From: Stenotrophomonas sp. SAU14A_NAIMI4_5
GTDB taxonomy: Bacteria; Pseudomonadota; Gammaproteobacteria; Xanthomonadales; Xanthomonadaceae
Length of the DNA: 64,000 bases
Assembly: GCF_003086795.1 (NCBI RefSeq)
Contig: NZ_CP026003.1
Coordinates: forward strand, 455,130-519,129
Reading direction: 5' to 3'
Of this stretch, positions 54,144 through 63,506 are shown in pieces (the stretch's first letter is position 1; each line of letters opens with the position of its first letter). Both the position numbers and the translations under genes were made by a program. The notes below the pieces were generated by a model that had not been told where the DNA came from, did no database searches, and saw only the letters and a program-made list of their open reading frames with translations.

Positions 54144-54896
54144 ATGAACGCCTCCACGCCTGCGCGCGCGCGCGCCATCGGCCTGGTCGGTTTTGACGGT
54201 GACGACACGCTGTGGAAGAGCGAGGACTATTACCGCAAGGCCGAGCAGGAATACCTGGACCTGCTGTCGCGCTACGTCGACGTGCACGACACCCAGACCG
54301 CCCGCCACCTGCTGGAAGTGCAGCAGCGCAACCTGGCCGTGTTCGGCTACGGGGTGAAGGGCATGGTCCTGTCGATGATCGAAGCGGCCATCGACATCAC
54401 CGGCCAGCGCATCGACGCCAAGGACATCCAGCGCATGCTGGATATCGGCCATGAAACCCTGCGCCACCCGGTCGACCTGATCGACGGCGTGCGCGAATCG
54501 GTAGCAGTCATCGCCGAGCAGTACCCGGTGGTGCTGATCACCAAGGGCGACCTGTTCCACCAGGAAGCCAAGATCAAGGTGGCCAAGCTGCACGAGCTGT
54601 TCCCGCGCATCGAGATCGTCTCGGAGAAGGACCCGGAAACCTACGCGCGCGTGCTGTCCGAATTCGATCTGCCGATGCAGCAGTTCGTGATGGTCGGCAA
54701 CTCGCTGCGCTCGGATATCGAGCCGGTGGTCACCCTCGGCGGCTGGGGCATCCACACCCCGTACGCGGTCACCTGGGCGCACGAAACCCAGCATGGCGTG
54801 GCCGACGACGAGCCGCGCATGGTCACCGCCGATACCGCCTGGGATTGGCCGGCCGCCTTGGCCGCGATCGAGGCCAAGGCCGCTGCCGCGGCCTGA
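54144..54896 (+). CDS. HAD family hydrolase
   Basis: 250 residues, cytoplasmic. Motif I is FDGDDTLW, motif II VLITKGD, motif III Lys near LHELFPRIEIVSEKDPETYARVL, and motif IV MVGNSLRSDIEPVV. The cap is of the C1 helical type. It is probably a small-molecule phosphatase; the substrate is unknown. The start ATG at 54144 lies 32 bases past the previous terminator, with a poor ribosome-binding site, so it may be leaderless. Confidence 0.9.
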   Translation: MNASTPARARAIGLVGFDGDDTLWKSEDYYRKAEQEYLDLLSRYVDVHDTQTARHLLEVQQRNLAVFGYGVKGMVLSMIEAAIDITGQRIDAKDIQRMLDIGHETLRHPVDLIDGVRESVAVIAEQYPVVLITKGDLFHQEAKIKVAKLHELFPRIEIVSEKDPETYARVLSEFDLPMQQFVMVGNSLRSDIEPVVTLGGWGIHTPYAVTWAHETQHGVADDEPRMVTADTAWDWPAALAAIEAKAAAAA

Positions 54897-54927
54897 CAGG
54901 ACCCGGCGGCTGCGGCAGAATCGGGGC

Positions 54928-55416
54928 ATGAACCGCTCCTCGCTCCTGCTGCTGTCGCTCCTGCTGCTGGCGCCGGCCACCGTGCTGGCCCAGCAGACCG
55001 CCGAACGTTCGGCGGCCTACACGGTGGAAACCGGTGACCGCTGGCTGGATGCCCAGCTGCAGGACATCAACCACTACGCCGAGCGCTACCCCGATGCCTT
55101 CCTCGACGAGGTATCGCGCTACGCCAACGTGCCGCGCGGCTATGTCAGCGCACTGTTCACCAATCACGGCTGGCAGGCCGGCGATATCTACTTCGCCTGC
55201 TTCTGGGCCAAGGCCAGCGGCCAGACCTGCCGCGACAGCGTGCGCGCCTTCAGCCAGAACCCTGAAGGGGGCTGGGAGGCAGTGGTCGCGCGCATGCCGG
55301 TGAAGCCGGACAACCTGCATGTCCGCGCCGTGCGCCACGCCATCGTGGCCAGCTACGAGCACTGGGACCGGCCGATCACCCTCGACGCCACCCTGAAGCG
55401 CCAGCTGAAGCGGTAG
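54928..55416 (+). CDS. Hypothetical secreted protein
   Basis: 162 residues, a clear signal peptide (LLLAPATVLAQ) and a helical domain with DIYFACFWAKASGQTCRDSVRAF. Two cysteines (FACFW and QTCRD) could form a disulfide. It lies 31 bases after the HAD gene and is likely cotranscribed. No family recognised with certainty. The TAG stop is the GTAG head of a SMAG. Confidence 0.75.
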   Translation: MNRSSLLLLSLLLLAPATVLAQQTAERSAAYTVETGDRWLDAQLQDINHYAERYPDAFLDEVSRYANVPRGYVSALFTNHGWQAGDIYFACFWAKASGQTCRDSVRAFSQNPEGGWEAVVARMPVKPDNLHVRAVRHAIVASYEHWDRPITLDATLKRQLKR

Positions 55417-55469
55417 TGCCGGCCGCTGGCCGGCAATTGCAGGGGGAGCCGGCCAGCGGCCGGCACTAC
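55413..55469. repeat. SMAG inverted pair; first head is a stop codon
   Basis: Plus GTAGTGCCGGCCGCTGGCC element (55413-55437), whose TAG ends the preceding gene, and an inverted copy (55448-55469). Confidence 0.88.
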
Positions 55470-55564
55470 CGGTCCCGGGTCATGTTGCTCTGCATATCGC
55501 CCCCATCGCGCACACCGGCGACAATACGGCTCTCGCCGTTCCCGTTCCCGCATTCGAGTGACTG

Positions 55565-56929
55565 ATGAGCGCCTCTTTCGTTTCGCCTGATGTGATCCGC
55601 CGCCTGTTCGCCCAGGCCATGTCCCGCATGTACCGCACCGAAGTGCCGCTGTACGGCACGCTGGTGGAACTGGTGGAGCGGATCAACGCGGAGGTGCTTG
55701 CGCAGGACCCGGCGCTGGCCGCGCAGCTGCAGCGCAACGACGAGCGCGCACGCCTGGACGAAGAGCGCCACGGCGCCATCCGCGTCGGCACCCCGCAGGA
55801 ACTGGCCACGCTGCGCCGCCTGTTCGCGGTGATGGGCATGTTCCCGGTGGCCTACTACGATCTGTCGGTGGCCGGCGTGCCGGTGCATTCCACCGCGTTC
55901 CGCCCGCTCACCGGCGCGGCCCTGGCGCAGAACCCGTTCCGCGTGTTCACCTCGCTGCTGCGCCTGGAGCTGATCGAAGACGAAGCGCTGCGCGCCGAGT
56001 CCGCACGCATCCTTGAACGCCGCCGCATCTTCACCGAGGGCGCGCTGGCGCTGATCGACCAGGCCGAGCGTGACGGTGGCCTGTCGCAGGCCGACGCCGA
56101 GCGCTTCGTTGCCGAAGCACTGGAAACCTTCCGCTGGCACGGCGATGCCACCGTCGACCTGCCCACCTACCACGCGCTGCACGATGCGCACCGGCTGGTG
56201 GCCGACGTGGTCAGCTTCCGCGGCCCGCACATCAACCACCTCACCCCGCGCACGCTGGATATCGATGCCGCGCAGGCCGCGATGATCGAGCACGGCATGG
56301 CCGCCAAGGCGGTGATCGAAGGCCCGCCGCGCCGCGCCTGCCCGATCCTGCTGCGGCAGACCAGCTTCAAGGCGCTGGAAGAAGCCGTGCATTTCCCCGG
56401 TGGCGAGGGAGGCGATGCCGGCACGCATACCGCGCGCTTCGGCGAGATCGAGCAGCGTGGCCTGGCGTTGACCCCGAAGGGGCGTGCGCTGTACGACCAG
56501 CTGCTGGCGCAGGCGCGCGATGCCGGTGGCGCCGGCAGTACCGGTGGTGACTATGGCCAGCGCCTGCAGGCGGTCTTCGCCAGTTTCCCCGATGACCACG
56601 ACACCCTGCGCCAGGAAGGGCTGGGCTACTACCGTTACCAGCTGACCGACGCCGGTCGCGCCGCGCCGGAGCGCGTGGCCGATCTGCCGGCCGAAGTGCT
56701 GGTGGCTGCCGGCCTGGCCACGGCCGACCCGATCGTCTACGAGGATTTCCTGCCGGTCAGCGCCGCGGGTATCTTCCAGTCGAATCTGGGCGGTGAAGAG
56801 CAGCGGGCGTATGCCGCGCACGCCAACCGCGAAGCGTTCGAGCAGGCGATGGGCGTGGCGGTGAACGACGAGTTCGAGATCTACGAGCGGCTGCAGGCGG
56901 AATCGCTGGCGGCGCTGCGTATCGCGTGA
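55565..56929 (+). CDS. hglS: 2-oxoadipate dioxygenase/decarboxylase (HglS, DUF1338)
   Basis: 454 residues. An Fe(II) enzyme of the VOC superfamily that turns 2-oxoadipate into D-2-hydroxyglutarate in the D-lysine / 2-aminoadipate route. ERHGAIRVGTP holds the metal His and substrate Arg (His69, Arg73, almost the numbering of the Pseudomonas enzyme). A second His region is GPHINHLTPR and the metal Glu lies in FGEIEQRGLAL. Full length for DUF1338. It stands alone between SMAG pairs; other lysine catabolic genes are not in the window. Confidence 0.9.
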   Translation: MSASFVSPDVIRRLFAQAMSRMYRTEVPLYGTLVELVERINAEVLAQDPALAAQLQRNDERARLDEERHGAIRVGTPQELATLRRLFAVMGMFPVAYYDLSVAGVPVHSTAFRPLTGAALAQNPFRVFTSLLRLELIEDEALRAESARILERRRIFTEGALALIDQAERDGGLSQADAERFVAEALETFRWHGDATVDLPTYHALHDAHRLVADVVSFRGPHINHLTPRTLDIDAAQAAMIEHGMAAKAVIEGPPRRACPILLRQTSFKALEEAVHFPGGEGGDAGTHTARFGEIEQRGLALTPKGRALYDQLLAQARDAGGAGSTGGDYGQRLQAVFASFPDDHDTLRQEGLGYYRYQLTDAGRAAPERVADLPAEVLVAAGLATADPIVYEDFLPVSAAGIFQSNLGGEEQRAYAAHANREAFEQAMGVAVNDEFEIYERLQAESLAALRIA

Positions 56930-56940
56930 TGCGGGATATC

Positions 56941-57003
56941 CGCCGGGCATGGCCCGGCGCTACCAAGGTGTGATGCGGGGGTAGCGCCGGGCCATGCCCG
57001 GCG
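56941..57003. repeat. SMAG inverted pair
   Basis: Minus GTAGCGCCGGGCC element (56941-56963) and plus copy (56981-57003), heads facing each other, in the convergent gap between hglS and the CoA-transferase gene. Confidence 0.88.
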
Positions 57004-57015
57004 AACCGATGGCGC

Positions 57016-58530
57016 TCAGCCCTTCATCGTGCCGGTATCCAGCCAACGCTGGTGCCACGACAGCGCTTCCGGCAGCAGGTGCGGGGTGTGCTTGCCGTAG
57101 CTTTCGCGGCTGGCACGGTCGAAGTAGTCCTGCAGCTGCGGACGAAAATCCGGGTGCGCGCAGTTGTCGATCAGCACCTGCGCGCGCTTGCGCGGGGTCA
57201 GGCCACGCAGGTCGGCCAGGCCCTGTTCGGTCACGATCACCGACACGTCGTGCTCGGTGTGGTCGACATGGCTCACCATCGGGGTGATCGCCGAGATCGT
57301 GCCGTTTTTCGCCGTGGACGGACTCAGGAACGCCGACAGGAAACCGTTGCGCGCGAAGTCACCCGAACCGCCGATGCCGTTCATGATCCGCGTGCCCATC
57401 ACGTGCGTCGAATTGACGTTGCCGTAGATGTCCACTTCGATCATGCCGTTCATGCCGATGCAGCCCAGGCGGCGCACCAGTTCCGGGTGGTTGGAGATTT
57501 CCTGTGTGCGCATGATGATGCGCTCGCGATAGAAATCGATGTGCTCCTTGAACGTCTCGTTGGCCTGCGGGCTCAGCGCGAAGCCGGTGCACGAGGCATA
57601 GCTCAGCACGCCGTCGCGCAGCAGGTCGAGCATGCCGTCCTGGATCACCTCGGTGAACGCGGCCAGATCGCGGAAACCACTCCTGGCCAGGCCGGCCAGC
57701 ACCGCGTTGGGGATGTTGCCCACGCCCGACTGCAGCGGCAGCAGGTTCGGCGGCAGGCGGCCCTTCTTCACTTCGTGCTGCAGGAACTCGATCAGGTGCG
57801 AAGCGATCTGCTCGCTGGTCGCATCGATCGGGCTGAACGGGCTGTTGCGGTCCGGGCCGTTGGTGCGCACCACGGCCACGATCTTGTCCGGGTCGCAGCG
57901 CAGCGCGGTATCGCCGATGCGGTCGTTGGCGTTCACCAGCGGAATCGGCTTGCGGTGCGGCGGCAGCGCGGTGCCGTAGTAGATGTCATGCATGCCGTCG
58001 ACGCCGGCCGGCTGCCACTCGTTGACCTCGACGATGACCTTCTTGGCCAGGTCCAGCCAGGTCTTGTTGTTGCCCACCGAGGTGGAGGGCACCAGCGAGC
58101 CGTCCTCGCGGATGGCCGACACTTCGATCACCGCGGTGTCGATCTCGCCGTAGAAGCCGAACCAGACGTGCTGGGCGACGTGGCTGAGGTGGATGTCGAT
58201 GTAATCCAGCTTGCCCTCGTTGATGCGGTTGCGCGCATCCGGGTCGCTCTGGAACGGCATGCGCATGGCGATGCCATCGGCCTTGGCCAGCGCGCCGTCC
58301 AGTTCCGGTGCGGTCGAGGCGCCGGTCATCAGCTTGATCTGGAAGGGCAGGCCCTGGGCGTGCACCGTCTCGATGCGGCGGGCAAGTTCGACGGGGACGG
58401 CCTTGGGGTAGCCGGAGCCGGTGAAGCCGCTCATGGCGACGGTTTCACCGGGCTGGATCAGCGCGGCTGCGGCCTCGGCGGAGACCACGCGGTCACGGAG
58501 ACGCGCGTTGGCGATGCGATCAACAGACAT
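57016..58530 (-). CDS. Acetyl-CoA hydrolase/transferase (succinate:acetate CoA-transferase type)
   Basis: 504 residues, class I CoA-transferase of the AarC/Cat1/ScpC group. Landmarks are AMSGFTGSGYPKAVP, KLMTGAST, GVGNIPNAVLAGL, the active Glu in FTEVIQDGMLDLL and MNGIGGSGDFARNG. It would move CoA between succinate, acetate and related acids. The catalytic Glu and full length are intact. The ribosome-binding site is weak. The gene is convergent with hglS; upstream lies a 398-base intergenic region with an orphan terminator. Confidence 0.92.
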   Translation of the reverse strand: MSVDRIANARLRDRVVSAEAAAALIQPGETVAMSGFTGSGYPKAVPVELARRIETVHAQGLPFQIKLMTGASTAPELDGALAKADGIAMRMPFQSDPDARNRINEGKLDYIDIHLSHVAQHVWFGFYGEIDTAVIEVSAIREDGSLVPSTSVGNNKTWLDLAKKVIVEVNEWQPAGVDGMHDIYYGTALPPHRKPIPLVNANDRIGDTALRCDPDKIVAVVRTNGPDRNSPFSPIDATSEQIASHLIEFLQHEVKKGRLPPNLLPLQSGVGNIPNAVLAGLARSGFRDLAAFTEVIQDGMLDLLRDGVLSYASCTGFALSPQANETFKEHIDFYRERIIMRTQEISNHPELVRRLGCIGMNGMIEVDIYGNVNSTHVMGTRIMNGIGGSGDFARNGFLSAFLSPSTAKNGTISAITPMVSHVDHTEHDVSVIVTEQGLADLRGLTPRKRAQVLIDNCAHPDFRPQLQDYFDRASRESYGKHTPHLLPEALSWHQRWLDTGTMKG

Positions 58531-58722
58531 GACGACACGTGTTTCAGGGGGGAAGCCCGATTATCGGCCATCCCCCGCCGTACGGGGCGTTCTACCTTCG
58601 TGGAATGGCTTTTCCGGACGGCGGGCTACCATACCCACCAGTTCTGTTTTGCAGTGCAGCGTGCAATGTCCTTCCGCATTCCGCAGGATGGCCCTGCATC
58701 CCGACGTGGGGGAGGGAGCAGA

Positions 58723-58756
58723 GCCCGCTGGCAGTTCGCTGCAAGCGGGCTTTTTT
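58723..58756 (+). terminator. Orphan UUCG-loop terminator; probable 3' end of a small RNA
   Basis: GCCCGCT-G-GCAG-TTCG-CTGC-A-AGCGGGC followed by TTTTTT. It is an excellent plus-strand terminator, but the nearest gene upstream is on the minus strand and starts at 58530. The 190 bases between therefore probably encode a small RNA or a short peptide. A smaller hairpin GCAGG...CCTGC lies at 58683-58695. I could not fix a promoter or the 5' end. Confidence 0.75.
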
Positions 58757-58798
58757 ATTGCCTGACGCCCAAGCTGAATAGGCGGGATGCCATTGCCG

Positions 58799-58888
58799 GT
58801 AGAGTCGAGCTTGCTCGACTGCTCTGCAACGGCCAGTCGAGCAAGCTCGACTCTACGCGCACCCCTGCCGGCCCGCGGCCGGCACTAC
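58799..58888. repeat. SMAG dimer plus single SMAG
   Basis: Inverted pair of GTAGAGTCGAGCTTGCTCGA elements (58799-58821 and 58834-58856) and a minus GCCGGCCCGCGGCCGGC element (58867-58888). They end 40 bases before glnE, so the glnE promoter must overlap or lie between them. Confidence 0.88.
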
Positions 58889-58928
58889 CGGGTCCGTCGC
58901 GCCCCGGCCGGGTCGATACAATCGACCC

Positions 58929-61724
58929 ATGACCCTCGCCCCCGCCGAACTGCCCGCCACCCTGCAGCCCCTGGTCGACCGCGCGCTGGCGCGCCTGGCC
59001 CATGTCCTGCCCGAGCCCATCCCCGCCGCGCTGCAGGCGCCGCTGGCGCGACTGGCGGTGGCCAGCGACTTCGCCCTGGACACCCTCGTGCGCCAGCCGG
59101 CGCTGCTGGCCCACCTGGCCCAGCCCGGCTGCCCGCCGCTGCCGGCGCCGGTGCTCGACCCGCAGCAGCCCAGCGACTGGCAGGCGCAGCTGCGGCGCTG
59201 GCGTGCGGCCATGTCCACCCGCCTGGTCTGGCGCGATCTGGCCGGCCTGGACGACGTGCCGCAGACCCTGGCCGGCGCCACCACCCTCGCCGAGGACTGC
59301 CTGCGCCTGGCGCTGGACGCCCTGCAGCAGGAATTTGCCCAGCGCCACGGCGTCATCCGCGATGACGACGGCCAGCCGATGCAGCTGGTGGTGTTCGGCC
59401 TGGGCAAGCTGGGCGGTGGCGAGCTCAACTTCAGTTCCGATATCGACCTGGTCTACGCCTACGCGCAGGGCGGCGAATCCGACGGCCCGCGTCCGCTGGC
59501 CGCCGAGGAGTACTTCGCCCGCCTCGGCCAGCGCCTGGCCAAGCTGCTGGACGACACCACCGTCGATGGCTTCAGCCACCGCGTCGACCTGCGCCTGCGC
59601 CCGTTCGGCAGCGCCGGCCGCGTCGCGCTGTCGTTCGCGGCGATGGACCAGTACTTCCAGCGCGAGGGTCGCGACTGGGAACGCTATGCCTGGCTGAAGG
59701 CGCGCGCGGTGGCGGGCGACATCGCCGCCGGTGAAGCGTGGCTGCAGACGCTGCGCCCGTTCGTCTACCGCCGCTATCTGGATTTCACCGCGCTCGATGG
59801 CCTGCGCGAGATGAAGGCAGCGATCACCGCCGAAGTCGCGCGCCGCGAACTGCACGAAGACATCAAGCGCGGCGCCGGTGGCATCCGCGAGATTGAATTC
59901 CTGTGCCAGGCCCTGCAGCTGATCCGCGCCGGGCGTGAACCGGTGCTGCGCGAGCGGCGCCTGCTGGTCGCCCTGCAGGCGCTGGTCAACGCCGGCCAGA
60001 TCGCGCCCGACGATGGTGCCGCGCTGCGCGAGGCCTACCTGTTCCTGCGCCGCCTGGAAAACCGCCTGCAGATGCTGCGCGATGCACAGACCCACGTGCT
60101 GCCCAGCGACCCGCTGGATCGCCAGCGCATCGCGCTCGGCCTGGGCTACACCGACTGGGATGCACTGCGCGCGGCACTGAGCGAGCAGCAGCAGCGCGTC
60201 AGCACCGAATTCGCCGCGCTGCTGGCCCCGCGCAAGGGCCAGGCCGCGCCCGACGCGCTGGCCAGCTACTGGCGCAGCCTGCCCGAAGGCAGCAATGCCG
60301 AACTGCTGGCCGAAGCCGGTTTCCTCGATGCCAGCGGCGCCGACCAGTCGCTGCGTGATTTCGCCCAGAGCACCGGCGTGAAGTCGCTGTCCGATGCAGC
60401 ACGCGCGCGCCTGGACCGCGTGCTGCCGGCGCTGCTGCACGCCGCCACGCGCTCGCCGCAGCCGGATGCCGCGCTCAAGCGCGTGCTCGGCCTGCTGCAG
60501 GCGGTGCTGCGTCGAACGAGTTACCTCGCGCTGCTGGACGAGCAACCCAGCGCCTTGGCGCGGCTGGTGGACGTGCTGGCGCGCAGCGCGCTGCTGGCCG
60601 AGCGCCTGGCCGCGTACCCGCTGCTGCTGGACGAACTGCTGGACGTGCGCGTGTCCGGGCCGATGCCCGCATTCGACGGCATGCTGGCCGAATGCCAGCA
60701 GGTGCTGCCGGTGGAGGATCCCGAATCGCAGCTGCGCTGGCTCAATGAAACGCGGCTTGCCCTGAGCTTCCGCATGGCGATGGCCACGCTGGATGGCCGC
60801 CAGGGTGCGGTGGACAGCACCCGCCAGCTGGCCGAGCTGGCGCAGGCGGTGGTCATCACCGTGCTGAAGCTGGCCGAGGCGGACATGCATGCCGCGCACG
60901 GCAACGTGCCCGGCGGACGCTTCGCCATCATCGGTTACGGCAGCCTGGGCGGGCTGGAGCTGGGCTTCGGTTCGGATCTGGATCTGGTGTTCCTGCACGA
61001 CCATCCCGCTGGCGTGGAAGCCAGCGATGGCGCCCGCCCGCTGGAACCGGGCCGCTGGTACGCGCGCCTGGCGCAGAAGGTGATGGCCCTGCTGGGCGCA
61101 GTCACCGCCGCCGGACGCCTGTACGACATCGACGTGCGCCTGCGCCCGGATGGCGGCAAGGGCACGCTGGTGTCCTCGCTGGCCAGCTACACCGAGTACC
61201 AGCGCGAACGCGCCTGGACCTGGGAACACCAGGCCCTGGTGCGTGCACGCGGCGTGGCCGGCGATGCCAGCCTGCTGGCCGATTTCGAACAGGTGCGCGC
61301 GCAGACCCTGGGCCGCGAACGCGACCACGCCACGCTGTATGCCGACGTGCTGAAGATGCGTGGGCGCATGCGCACTGAACTGGACCGCAGCGATGCTGCG
61401 CGGCTGGACCTGAAGCAGGGCGCCGGCGGCGTGGTCGATCTGGAGTTCCTGCTGCAGACCGGCGTGCTGGCACGCAGCGCGCAGGTGCCGGCGCTGCTGG
61501 AACCGCGCGACACGCCGTCGTTGATCGACGCGCTGGCGGTTGCGGGGTTCCTGCCGGAGGCCACTGCGCGCGCGCTGCATGGTGCACACGCCACGCTGCT
61601 GGATGTGGGCCTGGCCTGCACGCTGGACCGCCGCCCGCGGTTGGCACCGACGACCCCGGCAATTGAAGAAGCGTGTGCCGCGATTAGTGCGGCGTGTGTG
61701 GCGGCGGAGCTGCCGTTTGCCTGA
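58929..61724 (+). CDS. glnE: Glutamine synthetase adenylyltransferase/deadenylyltransferase
   Basis: 931 residues, two homologous nucleotidyltransferase domains. The N-terminal one ([20 protein letters not shown], about residue 160) removes AMP from glutamine synthetase. The C-terminal one ([20 protein letters not shown], about residue 675) adds it. The [16 protein letters not shown] helix and the [13 protein letters not shown] segment are typical. Full length. The stop is followed nine bases later by the large SMAG array. Confidence 0.97.
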   Translation: MTLAPAELPATLQPLVDRALARLAHVLPEPIPAALQAPLARLAVASDFALDTLVRQPALLAHLAQPGCPPLPAPVLDPQQPSDWQAQLRRWRAAMSTRLVWRDLAGLDDVPQTLAGATTLAEDCLRLALDALQQEFAQRHGVIRDDDGQPMQLVVFGLGKLGGGELNFSSDIDLVYAYAQGGESDGPRPLAAEEYFARLGQRLAKLLDDTTVDGFSHRVDLRLRPFGSAGRVALSFAAMDQYFQREGRDWERYAWLKARAVAGDIAAGEAWLQTLRPFVYRRYLDFTALDGLREMKAAITAEVARRELHEDIKRGAGGIREIEFLCQALQLIRAGREPVLRERRLLVALQALVNAGQIAPDDGAALREAYLFLRRLENRLQMLRDAQTHVLPSDPLDRQRIALGLGYTDWDALRAALSEQQQRVSTEFAALLAPRKGQAAPDALASYWRSLPEGSNAELLAEAGFLDASGADQSLRDFAQSTGVKSLSDAARARLDRVLPALLHAATRSPQPDAALKRVLGLLQAVLRRTSYLALLDEQPSALARLVDVLARSALLAERLAAYPLLLDELLDVRVSGPMPAFDGMLAECQQVLPVEDPESQLRWLNETRLALSFRMAMATLDGRQGAVDSTRQLAELAQAVVITVLKLAEADMHAAHGNVPGGRFAIIGYGSLGGLELGFGSDLDLVFLHDHPAGVEASDGARPLEPGRWYARLAQKVMALLGAVTAAGRLYDIDVRLRPDGGKGTLVSSLASYTEYQRERAWTWEHQALVRARGVAGDASLLADFEQVRAQTLGRERDHATLYADVLKMRGRMRTELDRSDAARLDLKQGAGGVVDLEFLLQTGVLARSAQVPALLEPRDTPSLIDALAVAGFLPEATARALHGAHATLLDVGLACTLDRRPRLAPTTPAIEEACAAISAACVAAELPFA

Positions 61725-61733
61725 CCCGCTTTG

Positions 61734-62816
61734 GTAGCTGCCGACCGTTGGTCGGCACACTCTGTCGGCTGCGATGGACCCTGAAGGGGCGTGCCGACCA
61801 ACGGTCGGCACCCACCAGAGCGGTGGGTCGGCACCCACCGGAGAGGTGGCTTGGCGTCGGCCCGGCAATGGCCTGCTGTTGGTAGGTGCCGACCGTTGGT
61901 CGGCACACTCTGTCGGCTGCGATGGACCCTGAAGGGGTGTGCCGACCAACGGTCGGCACCCACCAGAGCGGTGGGTCAACACCCACCGGAGAGGCGGGTC
62001 GGCGTCGGCCCGGCAAAGGCCCGCAGTTGGTAGGTGCCGACCGTTGGTCGGCACAGTCTGTCAGCCGCGATGCACCCTGAAGGGGTGTGCCGACCAACGG
62101 TCGGCACCCACCAGAGCGGTGGGTCAACACCCACCGGAGAGGTGGCTTGGCGTCGGCCCGGCAATGGCCTGCTGTTGGTAGGTGCCGACCGTTGGTCGGC
62201 ACAGTCTGTCAGCTGCGATGCACCCTGAAGGGGTGTGCCGACCAACGGTCGGCACCCACCAGAGCGGTGGGTCGGCACCCACCGAAGATGTGGCTTGGCG
62301 TCGGCCCGGCAAAGGCCGCCGTTGGTAGGTGCCGACCGTTGGTCGGCACACTCTGTCGGCTGCGATGCACCCTGAAGGGGTGTGCCGACCAACGGTCGGC
62401 ACCCACCAGAGCGGTGGGTCGGCACCCACCGGAGAGGCGGGTCGGCGTCGGCCCGGCAAGGGCTCGCCGTTGGTAGGTGCCGACCGTTGGTCGGCACACT
62501 CTGTCGGCTGCGATGGACCCTGAAGGAGCGTGCCGACCAACGGTCGGCACCCACCAGAGAGGTGGGTCGGCACCCATCGGAGAGGTGGCTTGGCGTCGGC
62601 CCGGCAATGGCCTGCTGTTGGTAGGTGCCGACCGTTGGTCGGCACACTCTGTCGGCTGCGATGGACCCTGAAGGAGCGTGCCGACCAACGGTCGGCACCC
62701 ACCAGAGCGGTGGGTCGGCACCCATCGGAGCGATGGGTCGGCACCCATCGGAGCGATGGGTCGGCACCCACCGGACCGGTGGGTTGGCACCCACCGGACC
62801 GGTGGGTTGGCACCTA
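61734..62816. repeat. Tandem array of seven 148-bp SMAG-containing units
   Basis: Units begin with GTAG at 61734, 61882, 62030, 62178, 62325, 62473 and 62621, so the period is 148, once 147. The first unit reads GTAGCTGCC; the rest read GTAGGTGCC. Each unit holds a SMAG (core TGCCGACCGTTGGTCGGCA), 33 bases, the inverted core, and two smaller hairpins (CCCACC...GGTGGG). The last unit extends into four short CCCA(C/T)CGGA hairpin steps and ends in CTACC. The array fills the convergent gap between glnE and the transporter gene. Both strands stay open for long stretches, but these frames are repeat-derived. Confidence 0.95.
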
Positions 62817-63368
62817 CCGGGCGACCGGCGCCATCTTCCACAACAACGCGCGGAACGGGGCCAGCAGGCACACGCCGATGGCCAGCTTCACTGCCAGATC
62901 GCCTGCGGCCCAGCTCACCCACGGCAGCGTCGAACCGGCAAACGCGATCGACCAGAAGATGGTCGTATCCACCGTCGCGCTGCAGGTGGTGGCCACCATC
63001 GGTGCGCGCCACCAGCTGCCACGGCGCAGACGGTCGAACACGGTAATGTCCAGCAGCTGGGCCACGATGAAGGCCGAGCACGAGGCGATCGCGATGCGCG
63101 GCGTCGCCACCCACACCGACAGCAGCACCGCCAGCAGGAAACCGATCCACGCCACGCGGCGGGCCGGGCCCGGGCCGAAGCGGCGGTTGATCAGGTTGCT
63201 CACCAGGAACGCCACCGGGTAGCTGAAGGCACCCCAGGTCAGCCAGTCGTTGATCGGGTACTGCACCAGCACGTTGGACAGCAGCACCACCGCGCCCATG
63301 GCCAGCACTGCCAGCACGAGCGCGCGCGGGGTCAGCGGGGCAAACACAGGGTCAGGACGCACGGACAT
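62814..63368 (-). CDS. yhhQ: Queuosine precursor transporter (YhhQ/VUT family)
   Basis: 184 residues, six membrane helices. It takes up 7-cyano- or 7-aminomethyl-deazaguanine for tRNA queuosine. Family features are YPINDWLTWGAFSYPVAFLVSNLINRRFGP and IASCSAFIVAQLLDITVFDRLRRGSWWRAP, followed by the STVDTTIFWSIAFAG motif. Start chosen at 63368; upstream ATGs at 63398 and 63428 are possible. The stop codon TAG is the end of the SMAG array (CTACC on the plus strand). Confidence 0.88.
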   Translation of the reverse strand: MSVRPDPVFAPLTPRALVLAVLAMGAVVLLSNVLVQYPINDWLTWGAFSYPVAFLVSNLINRRFGPGPARRVAWIGFLLAVLLSVWVATPRIAIASCSAFIVAQLLDITVFDRLRRGSWWRAPMVATTCSATVDTTIFWSIAFAGSTLPWVSWAAGDLAVKLAIGVCLLAPFRALLWKMAPVAR

Positions 63369-63444
63369 GGCGAGCCAGGGGAGGACGAGGGAATCGCCCA
63401 TTATCCGCCCGGTGGCCGGCAAAGCCAAAACCGCCGGTAACCTG

Positions 63445-63506
63445 GTAGCGCCGGGCCATGCCCGGCGGTTCGCGGTAAGGGGCCGCCGGGCGTGGCCCGG
63501 CGCTAC
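63445..63506. repeat. SMAG inverted pair; second head is a stop codon
   Basis: Plus GTAGCGCCGGGCC element (63445-63467) and a minus copy (63484-63506). The minus copy's GTAG supplies the TAG stop of the ELM1-family gene. Confidence 0.88.

Noticed and set aside
61734..62816. CRISPR array
   Set aside because: The period is regular, but the whole 148-base unit is conserved. There are no unique spacers, and no cas genes are nearby.
61684..63150. Overlapping open frames of 60-310 codons through the repeat array on both strands
   Set aside because: They encode only the translated repeat (for example ADQRSAPT, VGADRWSA), shift frame every 148 bases, and have no ribosome-binding sites. They are consequences of a stop-poor repeat, not a repeat protein.
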